Of a DNA stretch of 64,000 nt, positions 27,206-35,970 are shown piece after piece. Origin of the DNA: Oceanobacillus jeddahensis (GTDB lineage Bacteria; Bacillota; Bacilli; Bacillales; Amphibacillaceae); assembly GCF_000750635.1 (NCBI RefSeq), contig NZ_CCDM010000001.1, positions 868,001 to 932,000 on the forward strand, written 5' to 3'. Each line of letters begins with the position of its first letter. The stretch's first letter is position 1. A model generated the notes under the pieces. The model made no database searches. It saw only the letters and a list, made by a program, of their open reading frames with translations, and was not told where the DNA came from. Both the position numbers and the translations under genes were made by a program.

Positions 27206-28525
27206 ATGATGTTAGATTTTATTAAAAGGAATGCTTTTTGGACACTAGATTTTTTTAGAGGTAGTAAGGTTAGAAAAGCATATAAGAATTTAAATAAATA
27301 TTATCACTTAGATAGCAATTCTTCAAAATTAGAGAAGTATCAAAAAAAAACATTGAATTCTCTTTTAGACCAAGCTGTCAACAATACAATATATTACAAA
27401 AAATTTAAAAACAAAAAAGACTTGTCATCATTTCCAGTAGTTAATAAAAAAAAAATTAATGATAAGCAAGAAGAGTTTTTATCTAAAAAGTACACACGAG
27501 AAAACCTTATTCAGATGTCTACGAGTGGGTCAACAGGCACGCCATTCGTATCTTATCAAAATATTAATAAAAAAAGATGTGTGAATGCGGAAACTATTTT
27601 TTTTAATGGGAAAGCTGGATATAATGTAGGTTCAAAATTAGTTTATCTACGGTCTTTGAATCTTAAAAATAATAAAACAAAATTGAAGCAAAAGATTCAA
27701 AATGAAAAATTGATTGATATTGCTGAATTAGATGATACTAATATTGAATATTTATTTGAGCAAATTGAGAGATTTACAAATAAACAGAGTGCAACAATGC
27801 TTTCGTATGCATCAACTTATGATACATTAAGTAATTATTTTAAGAAATATGGGTTTGATAAGGCAAAAAAATGTAATATACATGGAATACTTAGTACTTC
27901 TGAAATTTTATTTGACGAGACCAGAAGGTACATGTCTGAAGCATTTAACTGCAATTGTTATTCCAGATATGCAAATATGGAAAATGGAATGTTAGGACAA
28001 GATACCCCGAAGCATCCTAATACGTTCATTTTAAATGAAGCAAATTATTATATAGAAATCTTAAGAATGGATTCAGATATTCCAGCAGATTTCGGTGAAA
28101 CAGGTAGGATAGTAGTAACTGACTTATACAACTATGCAATGCCGATGATTAGATATGATACGGGTGATGTTGGAACATTTACCTACGTCGATTTAAAAGG
28201 AAAAAAGAAAAAAGCCATTACAAACTTTGGTGGAAGAAAAATAGATATGATAACTGATGTAAAAGGAAATACTATCTCACCTCATAAAATTTCTGTTACT
28301 TTTTGGAATTTCCCAGAACTGAAACAATTTCAATTTATTCAAGAAGACAATAAGACGTATAGTATATTATTAATGTTAAAAACAGATTTTGATAGAGGAA
28401 ACGAATTAATAGATAAGTTAAAAGCTATTTTAGGTGAAAAAGCTGTTATTAATATTAAAGTTGTAGAATCAATACCTGTGCTGGATTCAGGTAAAAGGAA
28501 ATATATAATTAATAAAAATTTATAG
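27206..28525 (+). CDS. CapK/PaaK-like adenylate-forming enzyme
   Basis: A 439-residue member of the phenylacetate-CoA ligase-like group often found in capsule clusters (CapK). The ATP-binding loop is STSGSTGTPFV (about 103-113). Later family positions are LSTSEILFDETRR, GRIVVTDLYNYAMPMIRYDTGDVG and GGRKIDMITDVKGNTISPH. It should activate a carboxylate as an adenylate or thioester; the acid is unknown. ATG at 27206 follows AGGAGG by four bases; an upstream in-frame ATG is less well placed. Base composition drops (poly-A runs) from here to about 36 kb relative to the regulatory genes, which suggests the variable core of the locus was acquired separately. Confidence 0.82.
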   Translation: MMLDFIKRNAFWTLDFFRGSKVRKAYKNLNKYYHLDSNSSKLEKYQKKTLNSLLDQAVNNTIYYKKFKNKKDLSSFPVVNKKKINDKQEEFLSKKYTRENLIQMSTSGSTGTPFVSYQNINKKRCVNAETIFFNGKAGYNVGSKLVYLRSLNLKNNKTKLKQKIQNEKLIDIAELDDTNIEYLFEQIERFTNKQSATMLSYASTYDTLSNYFKKYGFDKAKKCNIHGILSTSEILFDETRRYMSEAFNCNCYSRYANMENGMLGQDTPKHPNTFILNEANYYIEILRMDSDIPADFGETGRIVVTDLYNYAMPMIRYDTGDVGTFTYVDLKGKKKKAITNFGGRKIDMITDVKGNTISPHKISVTFWNFPELKQFQFIQEDNKTYSILLMLKTDFDRGNELIDKLKAILGEKAVINIKVVESIPVLDSGKRKYIINKNL

Positions 28526-28541
28526 AACTGAGGATTGGTTA

Positions 28542-29540
28542 ATGTCTAAAGTTAAATATATAAACGAAAGATTAAATAAAATTAAAATGATGATGAACAA
28601 TTTTATTGAAGAAGATTTAAATGTGTTTCAAAAAACAAGAATATTAGCGGATTTAGGATTATCTATATTTGTTTATGGTTCTGGGATTAATGATTATTTT
28701 CAATATCAATTTTATAAACGCAAACATATTGATAGAAAGAATTTTGTAGTCCATAGGAAAAGAATGAGAATAGTAAACACATTCAATAATAAAGAAGATA
28801 GAAAAATATTGGATTCAAAGAATTTTTTTAACAAGAAATATAATGAGTATGTACAAAGAGAATGGTTGGATGTGTCTAATTCGACATTTGAAGAATTTAA
28901 TAATTTTACAATTCATAATAAGAAATTTATAGTTAAACCTATTGATGGCAGTCATGGCAAAGGAATCCGCATAGTAAATATTGATGAAGCATGGGATTTA
29001 CATTCTTTGTATGAGGAACTGATAAAAGAAAAACCAATTATAGAAGAATTGATTGTACAAAATGAAGAAATTGCCGAGTTTAATCCTACATCTGTAAATA
29101 CATTAAGAGTTGTAAGTCTTGTATGCCCTGATGGAGAAGTCAGGATAATGACAGCAAATTTTAGAGTTGGTAATGGGGAACGTTTCGCAGATAACTTCCA
29201 TCACAATGGAATAGCAGCATTATTAAATGTTGATACAGGTATAGTTGTTACTTCAGGAATTGATATGAATTTTAATCGGTATTTAATACATCCAGAATCA
29301 AAGAAACAAATACTAGGATTTCGAGTCCCTTATTGGAATGAAGTTATTAAAACAGTAAAAAAAGCAGCTAGAGTCACTCCAACGGTTGGTTATATTGGCT
29401 GGGATGTGGCAATTGGAAAAAACGGGGAAATTATTATTCTTGAAGGAAATGCTGCAGCTGATCCAGATATTTCACAAATGCCTGATCAGATAGGAAAGTG
29501 GCCGTTATATGAGCAGTATGTACTTGAAAAACAAAAGTAA
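28542..29540 (+). CDS. Sugar-transfer-associated ATP-grasp protein
   Basis: A 332-residue ATP-grasp enzyme of the type annotated as sugar-transfer associated. Nucleotide-binding motifs are FIVKPIDGSHGKGIRIVN (about 126-143), IIEELIVQNEEIAEFNPTSVNTLRVV (about 166-191) and VGYIGWDVAIGKNGEIIILEGNAAADPD (about 289-316) with metal ligands Glu and Asn. It starts 16 bases after the CapK-like gene, so the two are probably co-translated. It may link the activated or free carboxylate to a sugar or sugar amine. Substrate unknown. Confidence 0.82.
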   Translation: MSKVKYINERLNKIKMMMNNFIEEDLNVFQKTRILADLGLSIFVYGSGINDYFQYQFYKRKHIDRKNFVVHRKRMRIVNTFNNKEDRKILDSKNFFNKKYNEYVQREWLDVSNSTFEEFNNFTIHNKKFIVKPIDGSHGKGIRIVNIDEAWDLHSLYEELIKEKPIIEELIVQNEEIAEFNPTSVNTLRVVSLVCPDGEVRIMTANFRVGNGERFADNFHHNGIAALLNVDTGIVVTSGIDMNFNRYLIHPESKKQILGFRVPYWNEVIKTVKKAARVTPTVGYIGWDVAIGKNGEIIILEGNAAADPDISQMPDQIGKWPLYEQYVLEKQK

Positions 29541-29590
29541 TAAGTCATTACATCAATATAAATCTCTATGATTTTGAAAGGGTAATAATT

Positions 29591-30835
29591 ATGAATAAAA
29601 TTGATACTGATATTAAGGTTAGTTTTATAGGGGATATTATGTGTGAGAAACCTTTATTGAAAGCTGCCCAACAGGAAAATGATACCTTTAATTTTGATGA
29701 TGTGTTTGTGAATATGAAGAATATATTTAAAGAGTCGGATTATATAGTAGGAAACTTAGAAACAGTATGTGCAGGGAAAGAAAAAAAATATACTAACCAT
29801 ATATATAATTTTAACACCCCAGATTCCTTTATAGAATCGATTGCAAAATCAGGTATTGATATGGTAACAACTGCAAATAATCACTGTCTCGATAGAGGAA
29901 TATATGGTTTGAAACGAACTATCTCAATTTTAGACCAAAATAATGTAGAACATATTGGAACGTATAAATCTCCTAGTGAACAAGAAGAAGTTTTTACTAA
30001 AAGTGTAAATGGAATTAAAATTTCGTTTTTAAATTATACATATGGAACCAATTTGTTAGTGAATAAAATTATTTTGGATAACAATGAGAAGCATCATGTG
30101 AATTTGCTTAAGTCACAAAAAGATGAGATTGAATTGTTAAAAAAGAAGGAGGCAAATAAAAGTGTTAAATCTAGACTATTTAAAATCTTGTTTAAGATTA
30201 TTAGTGTAGAAAAGTGGATAAAAATCAAGAAAAAATTAGGGATGACTCATAATAAAGCTTATAAAGATGATGAAGTTTATTTAGATAATGAATATCTTGA
30301 AAAAATAAAAAAAGATATACAAAAAGCGAAGGAATCTTCCGATCATGTCATTGTCTGTATGCATAGTGGAGGACAATTTAATGAAGCCCCAGGTAAGTTT
30401 ACTGAGTATATGATGGACTTTATGAAAAAGAATGGAGTAGACACCGTTATTGGAACTCATCCACATGTAGTTCAAAAACATGAGATGAAAGATGATATGT
30501 TGGCAATTTATTCATTAGGTAATTTTAATATCTCTCCCAGTAGTGTTTACTTGATTGATGATGACTTGCCTGACTATGGGATTATGTTTCATTTATATCT
30601 AAAAAAAGACAATAATCAAGTCAAAGTAAGTAAAACCAGTTTCAGTATTTTAAAAATGCATGAAGATGCAAATGGATATGTAAAAACTTATCCTGTCGAT
30701 GAACTTATACACCATTTAAATAATAAGGAAGAAAAAGAAAAATTAAAAGACAATGTAAAGAGAATATATAATAAATTTGCAGTTAATGAAAAAGAAAAAA
30801 TAAGCATCCAAAGAGAATATGAGTTAGTAAATTAA
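29591..30835 (+). CDS. CapA-family putative metallophosphatase
   Basis: A 414-residue protein of the PGA_cap/CapA family. Calcineurin-like metal motifs are visible: FIGDIMCE (about 12-19), VGNLETVCAG, TTANNHCLDRG (about 92-102), CMHSGGQF (about 255-262), GTHPHVVQKH and YSLGNFNISP. Unlike CapA of poly-gamma-glutamate capsules it has no N-terminal membrane anchor or signal peptide. A Lys-rich insert at about 170-225 interrupts the domain. No capB or capC is present in the window. It probably acts in the cytoplasm on this polysaccharide; CapA molecular function is poorly defined. Confidence 0.82.
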   Translation: MNKIDTDIKVSFIGDIMCEKPLLKAAQQENDTFNFDDVFVNMKNIFKESDYIVGNLETVCAGKEKKYTNHIYNFNTPDSFIESIAKSGIDMVTTANNHCLDRGIYGLKRTISILDQNNVEHIGTYKSPSEQEEVFTKSVNGIKISFLNYTYGTNLLVNKIILDNNEKHHVNLLKSQKDEIELLKKKEANKSVKSRLFKILFKIISVEKWIKIKKKLGMTHNKAYKDDEVYLDNEYLEKIKKDIQKAKESSDHVIVCMHSGGQFNEAPGKFTEYMMDFMKKNGVDTVIGTHPHVVQKHEMKDDMLAIYSLGNFNISPSSVYLIDDDLPDYGIMFHLYLKKDNNQVKVSKTSFSILKMHEDANGYVKTYPVDELIHHLNNKEEKEKLKDNVKRIYNKFAVNEKEKISIQREYELVN

Positions 30836-30885
30836 TTTATAATTATAAGCTAATTAATATTGGAAATCATGAGAGGAATTCTATA

Positions 30886-31956
30886 ATGCAGGATATTAAA
30901 GTTAGTATTATTGTACCGGTTTATAATGCGGAACGTTATGTTAGTAATTGTATTGAAAGTATGTTGAAGCAAACTTATGAAAATATAGAAATTATTTTAG
31001 TTAATGATGGGTCTGTTGACTCTTCAGCAGAAATTATTGATAAATATGCAGCAGAGGATAATAGAATAAAATCCATACATATAGAAAATTCTGGAGTCTC
31101 AACAGCTAGAAACATAGCTTTAGATAATGCTGAAGGTGAATGGATTACATTTGTAGATAGTGATGATTGGATTGAACCAGAAATGATAGCTTTTGCAATT
31201 AATAAAGCAAAAGAAACTAACGCAGATATTGTTATGTGGACTTATTTTAAGAATTATGCAAATAAAGAAATGCCTCTGTCTCTTTTACCGGGAGGAAATC
31301 AAGTTATTACGGAAGATAAAAGCTTTTTTCATCTAAAAGCAATTTATTCAATGTATGGCGAAGATGAAGTAACTGAAAGTGTATCGTCAGGGACTGTATG
31401 GTGCAAATTATATAAAAAAACTATAATTGATGAAAATAATTTACAATTCAAAGTAGGATTAACTAGGGCGCAGGATACTGTATTTTCTATAAATGCAGTT
31501 ATGAAAGCTAGTAAAATAGTTTACTATGAGAAACACTTATATCATTATAGAATAACAAATACATCAACTACTTCGGGTACAAAATTCATACAAAATACTG
31601 AGGAACCTTTTAATTTGTTATTAGATGAATTTTATTCTACTATTGAAAATTATAATGAAGAAAAATATTTCTCAGCTTTTTATGCAAGGACAATTCAAGT
31701 TCTAATGTGGCATCTAAAACATAATTATTTCCACCCTAATTTTAGGGGAGGGATATTTAAAAGAAGAAAAGAAATTATTAATCTGATAAAAAAAGATCCC
31801 TATAGTAAAGCTTTAAAGAAAATAGATTATAACTTATTACCAAAAAAAGAGAAGATAATGGCAATTTTATTGAGATATAAACTTGTAATAATGTTTTATA
31901 GTATATACCTTACACATGCGAAAATTGAAAATGCAAAAAATCAAAGATATGCATAA
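30886..31956 (+). CDS. GT2 family glycosyltransferase
   Basis: A 356-residue cytoplasmic GT-A-fold transferase. The N-terminal nucleotide-sugar domain reads VSIIVPVYNAERYVSNCIESM, then LVNDGSVDSSAEIIDKYA and a DxD-type WITFVDSDDWIEPEM at about 86-100. The C-terminal third is basic and helical, usual for membrane association. It adds one sugar to the lipid-linked repeat; donor and acceptor cannot be read from sequence. A GAGAGGAA ribosome binding site precedes the ATG. Confidence 0.9.
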   Translation: MQDIKVSIIVPVYNAERYVSNCIESMLKQTYENIEIILVNDGSVDSSAEIIDKYAAEDNRIKSIHIENSGVSTARNIALDNAEGEWITFVDSDDWIEPEMIAFAINKAKETNADIVMWTYFKNYANKEMPLSLLPGGNQVITEDKSFFHLKAIYSMYGEDEVTESVSSGTVWCKLYKKTIIDENNLQFKVGLTRAQDTVFSINAVMKASKIVYYEKHLYHYRITNTSTTSGTKFIQNTEEPFNLLLDEFYSTIENYNEEKYFSAFYARTIQVLMWHLKHNYFHPNFRGGIFKRRKEIINLIKKDPYSKALKKIDYNLLPKKEKIMAILLRYKLVIMFYSIYLTHAKIENAKNQRYA

Positions 31957-31983
31957 AATTCAAAAGAAGAGGAGGGTTCTGGC

Positions 31984-33270
31984 ATGGAAGGAACTGTTAA
32001 TGGAATGAAGCACGAACAATTGAGAAAAATAAATAGCTGGATGATAGCAATTCTTTTAACTGCAAGCTTTACAGCTAAGATGCTTGCCTCGTTAAATATT
32101 ATTAACGAGGGCGCAATACCTATTTTCTTTATAGCTGCTTTATTAGTATCTTATTTTTCGGCTATTTTATTAGGCTTTAAATCTTTTAAAATAAACAAAT
32201 ATAGTGTCATATTAATTTATATTGTATTATTTAATTTCTTAATCAGTGTTTTCTTCTATGGTTCTTCTTCTTATGCTGTTAACTATTTTATAGAGTTTCT
32301 TGCGTTTGGAATGATTATCTATCTATTAACGTTAATTCCTTATGATGGAGATAAAATTATTTATAATGTAATGTTGATAGGTAATCTAATATTATTAAAT
32401 CCAATTGGGTATGTGGAATTTATAACTTTAGAGAATCTGACTAGTAGGGTTAACATGGGTGCATCTTATGCAATGCTCATACCTGTAGCTGCAACAATAA
32501 TATTTTTCTTCTTTAAAAGAAAAAAGAGAAAAAGTTTGCTCAATTTAATTAGTTATTTATCAAATGCTTATTTATTTATTCTTGTATTTATCGAAGGTAC
32601 TCGTGGAGCTGTAATTGCTATATTATTATTGATTTTTTTAATTTGTTATATCAAGTTAAAAGTTAAAATAAGTAAGGGTATCTTATATATTTATCCTTTA
32701 TTTTTAACACTTATTGGGATAGTGAGTTATATAATTTTTATTAATATAGAAAAGATTTTATTATGGATTGACCATACATTAAATAATATGGGTATTGAAA
32801 TAGCTACAGTTACTAAGACAGTTCACATGATTGAAAATCAAGGATTAACAGGTGTTTTAAATGGACGTGATATAGTATACGAGAAATCTTGGAATTTAAT
32901 TGAAACTTCACCTATATGGGGAAATGGCATTGGTAGTTATGCAAATTATAATAATGGTACTTATCCACATAATATATTTATACAGCTTTTAGTAGAAGGA
33001 GGGTTATTTCTAATAATACCATTTATTATATTGTTTTTAATAAGTATATGGTTATTGTTGAGAAATGGTGATAATAATAAAATGATAGAAGGTTTAGAGT
33101 CTAATTATTTTATTTTATTTTTATTTATCATTTGTATGCCCAAATTAATGTTATCTTCTTATTTATGGAGGGAACCAGCTTTCTGGTTATTATCTTTTGT
33201 ACTTATTTCTATTTGCACAAAAATTTTTAATGCAAATAGTAAGGAATTAATAAAATTAAAGAAAGTTTAA
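31984..33270 (+). CDS. Wzy-like polysaccharide polymerase
   Basis: A 428-residue integral membrane protein with about 11-12 TM helices and a large loop near the C-terminal third (about 255-325). That loop contains GRDIVYEKSWNLIETSPIWGNGIGSY and YPHNIFIQLLVEGG, the HN-x-hydrophobic pattern of O-antigen ligase/polymerase (Wzy_C) proteins. It should join lipid-linked repeat units on the outer face of the membrane. A GGAGGG ribosome binding site precedes the ATG. Position between the glycosyltransferases and near the flippase matches a Wzx/Wzy-dependent pathway. Confidence 0.85.
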   Translation: MEGTVNGMKHEQLRKINSWMIAILLTASFTAKMLASLNIINEGAIPIFFIAALLVSYFSAILLGFKSFKINKYSVILIYIVLFNFLISVFFYGSSSYAVNYFIEFLAFGMIIYLLTLIPYDGDKIIYNVMLIGNLILLNPIGYVEFITLENLTSRVNMGASYAMLIPVAATIIFFFFKRKKRKSLLNLISYLSNAYLFILVFIEGTRGAVIAILLLIFLICYIKLKVKISKGILYIYPLFLTLIGIVSYIIFINIEKILLWIDHTLNNMGIEIATVTKTVHMIENQGLTGVLNGRDIVYEKSWNLIETSPIWGNGIGSYANYNNGTYPHNIFIQLLVEGGLFLIIPFIILFLISIWLLLRNGDNNKMIEGLESNYFILFLFIICMPKLMLSSYLWREPAFWLLSFVLISICTKIFNANSKELIKLKKV

Positions 33271-33324
33271 GTTGTGTTAGATGAAGTTTGTCGAGTAGTT
33301 TATTAGTTAGAGAGGTATATTAAA

Positions 33325-34323
33325 ATGAGAAATTTACCTAAACAAGAAGAAATAATGAGTTCTTGGAATGACAATATAGAAAATATTAAGGTGAGTATTT
33401 GTTGTACAGTTTATAATCATCAATCGTATATTGAAGATGCAATAACAGGTTTCCTAACACAGAAAACTAATTTTCCATTTGAAATATTAATACATGACGA
33501 TGCTTCTATAGATAATTCTGCAATAATAATTGAAAAATATGCATCTATGTATCCACTAATTATTAAACCGATTATTCAGAAGAAGAACCAATATTCACAA
33601 GGGGTAAGAGTTAATTTTACATATAATTATTTAAGAGCAGATGGAAAATACATTGCACTATGTGAAGGAGATGATTATTGGACAGATATAAACAAATTGC
33701 AAAGCCAAGTAGATATAATGGAAAAAAACAAAGAAATTAAATTATGTATCCATGCAACAGGTGTATCCAAAGTAGTAGGAGATAAAATAGAGTCTTCTAA
33801 GATTAAATTAGATGATGAAGATAAAATTATAAGCCCTAATGAGATTATTTTAGGCGGTGGTGAGTATGGACATACATCGTCTTTCTTGTTTGAAAGAGAG
33901 ATGATTATTGATCCACCACACTGGTATACTGCTTATCCTTCTGGAGATACACCAATGAGACTTTTGGCTGCTAGTAAAGGAAGTATATATTATTTAGATA
34001 AAGAAATGTCTGTATATAGACAGGGAGTAAGTGGATCATGGACAACCCGGATGAAAGATAATAACAATTTTATTAATCATTGGCAAAAAGCAATCAATAT
34101 GTTTAATGAATACGATGAATTTACTGAGTTTAAATATTCTACAGCAATTCGAAAAAGAATAAGTGTGATAGCTTATACTATTTTAGATAGGATAAGTGAT
34201 TCAAATCATAATCAGAAAGAAATAAAAATGTATTCTTCTTTATTAATTGGTAGTCAAAAAGTGAAGTATATGATTAAAATGAAATTTCCATACCTATTTA
34301 ATATCTTGAAAGCTATTAAATAG
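33325..34323 (+). CDS. GT2 family glycosyltransferase (second)
   Basis: A 332-residue transferase with VSICCTVYNHQSYIEDAITGFL (about 22-43), FEILIHDDASIDNSAIIIEKYA and the donor-metal motif YIALCEGDDYWTD (about 108-120). This EGDDYW form marks a subgroup of GT2 enzymes distinct from the gene at 30886. The C-terminal part contains GHTSSFLFER and ends in a basic helix. It would add another sugar of the repeat. Only two glycosyltransferases plus the initiating transferase are present, implying a repeat of about three sugars unless others lie elsewhere. Confidence 0.9.
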   Translation: MRNLPKQEEIMSSWNDNIENIKVSICCTVYNHQSYIEDAITGFLTQKTNFPFEILIHDDASIDNSAIIIEKYASMYPLIIKPIIQKKNQYSQGVRVNFTYNYLRADGKYIALCEGDDYWTDINKLQSQVDIMEKNKEIKLCIHATGVSKVVGDKIESSKIKLDDEDKIISPNEIILGGGEYGHTSSFLFEREMIIDPPHWYTAYPSGDTPMRLLAASKGSIYYLDKEMSVYRQGVSGSWTTRMKDNNNFINHWQKAINMFNEYDEFTEFKYSTAIRKRISVIAYTILDRISDSNHNQKEIKMYSSLLIGSQKVKYMIKMKFPYLFNILKAIK

Positions 34324-34366
34324 GAGAATTTAACATTATTTATTAAGTGCAAAAGAAGGTTTATAC

Positions 34367-35839
34367 ATGTCAAATAATAAACAATTAAAGAAGAAGACAT
34401 TGACTGGATTAATATGGAGTTTTGTTGATCTTATGGCAAATCAAGGAATTCAGTTTATTATCATGATTATACTGGCTAGATTGCTTGTTCCTGAACATTT
34501 TGGTCTTCTAGGAATGATTATGATTTTTGTTGCATTATCTCAAACTTTGGTTGATAGTGGTTTTAGTCAATCATTAATTAGAGAAAAGACAGTTAGTAAA
34601 TTAGACTATTCGACAGTATTTATCTTTAATATTATTTTCTCTATAGTAATATTTTTACTAATTTATTTTATAGCTCCACTAGTAAGTAATTTTTATAATG
34701 AACCGCAAATAACTTCAATACTTAGAGTTATTGGGCTGGTGGTTTTTTTCCAAGCCATTTCTATCGTTCCAAAGACAATTCTTACTCGTAAAGTTGATTT
34801 TAAAGCACAAGCAAAGGCAAGTGTTATATCAAGTATTTCTTCAGGAGTTATTGCTATAGTCATGGCTTATGCTGGTTTTGGTGTATGGAGTCTGGTATTT
34901 CGAATAATTATTCAAAAAATGATCGAATCATTTATGCTTATATATATTAATAGATGGATTCCGACATTTAAGTTTAGTATGAGTTCCTTCAAGAGATTTT
35001 TTGGATTTGGGTGGAAACTTTTAGTTTCAAGTTTAATCGATACTTTCTATATGAATATATACTATGTGATTATAGGTAAGATGTATACAACTAGAGATTT
35101 AGGATTATACACAAATTCACGACAGCTTAAAGACGCTATTAACAATGGTATTACTCAATCTATTCAAAGAGTAACCTACCCTGTTTTAAGCAGTATTCAA
35201 TCAAAAGAGGCGGAATTAAAACAAGGCTTTAAGAAGTTAATAAAGTTAACATCTTATGTTTTTTTCCCTGTTATGTTAGGAATAGCAGCTATAGCAAATT
35301 CATTTTTGATTTTATTATTAGGACAAAAATGGGAAGGTGCAGTTTTTTATTTTCAACTTTTATGTATTTCCTCTATATTGTTTCCTTTACAGGCTATTAA
35401 CTTAAATATATTAAAAGTAAAAGGAAGATCTGATTTATTTCTAAGGTTGGAAATTATTAAGAAAGTACTAGTTACTATAGCTTTGTTAGTTACTATTTTA
35501 CTTAATTTAGGAGTAGCAAGTTTTATAGTAACTGCGATTATAACAGCGCATATAAGTCTTTTAATAAATACGTATTATTCAGGTAAAGAGATTGGATATG
35601 GTACGAAAGAACAGATAAAAGATATCTTTCCCGCATATTTAACATCATTCTTAATGGCTATTGTGGTATATAGTTTAGGTTTAGTTTTAAATACGTCTTT
35701 GCTATTGACTGTTCTTATACAGGTAACTACAGGTGTTTTCATCTATATCATATTGAGTAAAATATCTAATAAGTCAGCACTTGATGATATGATAAATATA
35801 TTACGACCTTTATTATTGAAAGTTATTAAAAAAAAATAA
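34367..35839 (+). CDS. Wzx-type polysaccharide flippase (MOP superfamily)
   Basis: A 490-residue polytopic protein with 12-14 predicted helices. The start TLTGLIWSFVDLMANQGIQFIIMIILARLLVPEHFGLLGMI is typical of WzxC/TuaB/SpoVB-like exporters. LTRKVDFKAQAKASVISS and LKQGFKKLIKLTSYVFFPVMLGIA are also family positions. It flips undecaprenyl-linked repeat units across the membrane for the polymerase at 31984. AAGG at a normal distance precedes the ATG. The next gene starts 131 AT-rich bases later. Confidence 0.9.
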   Translation: MSNNKQLKKKTLTGLIWSFVDLMANQGIQFIIMIILARLLVPEHFGLLGMIMIFVALSQTLVDSGFSQSLIREKTVSKLDYSTVFIFNIIFSIVIFLLIYFIAPLVSNFYNEPQITSILRVIGLVVFFQAISIVPKTILTRKVDFKAQAKASVISSISSGVIAIVMAYAGFGVWSLVFRIIIQKMIESFMLIYINRWIPTFKFSMSSFKRFFGFGWKLLVSSLIDTFYMNIYYVIIGKMYTTRDLGLYTNSRQLKDAINNGITQSIQRVTYPVLSSIQSKEAELKQGFKKLIKLTSYVFFPVMLGIAAIANSFLILLLGQKWEGAVFYFQLLCISSILFPLQAINLNILKVKGRSDLFLRLEIIKKVLVTIALLVTILLNLGVASFIVTAIITAHISLLINTYYSGKEIGYGTKEQIKDIFPAYLTSFLMAIVVYSLGLVLNTSLLLTVLIQVTTGVFIYIILSKISNKSALDDMINILRPLLLKVIKKK

Positions 35840-35970
35840 AATTAATATAGTTATAATTAGTTTGATTTAAATAGTTTACTATTTTGTGTGAATTGATAAA
35901 TCTAACATTAAATTATAGTTCAATAAATATTTTAATATAAATTTGAATAGTGAATTAAGGAAGTGTCCTT

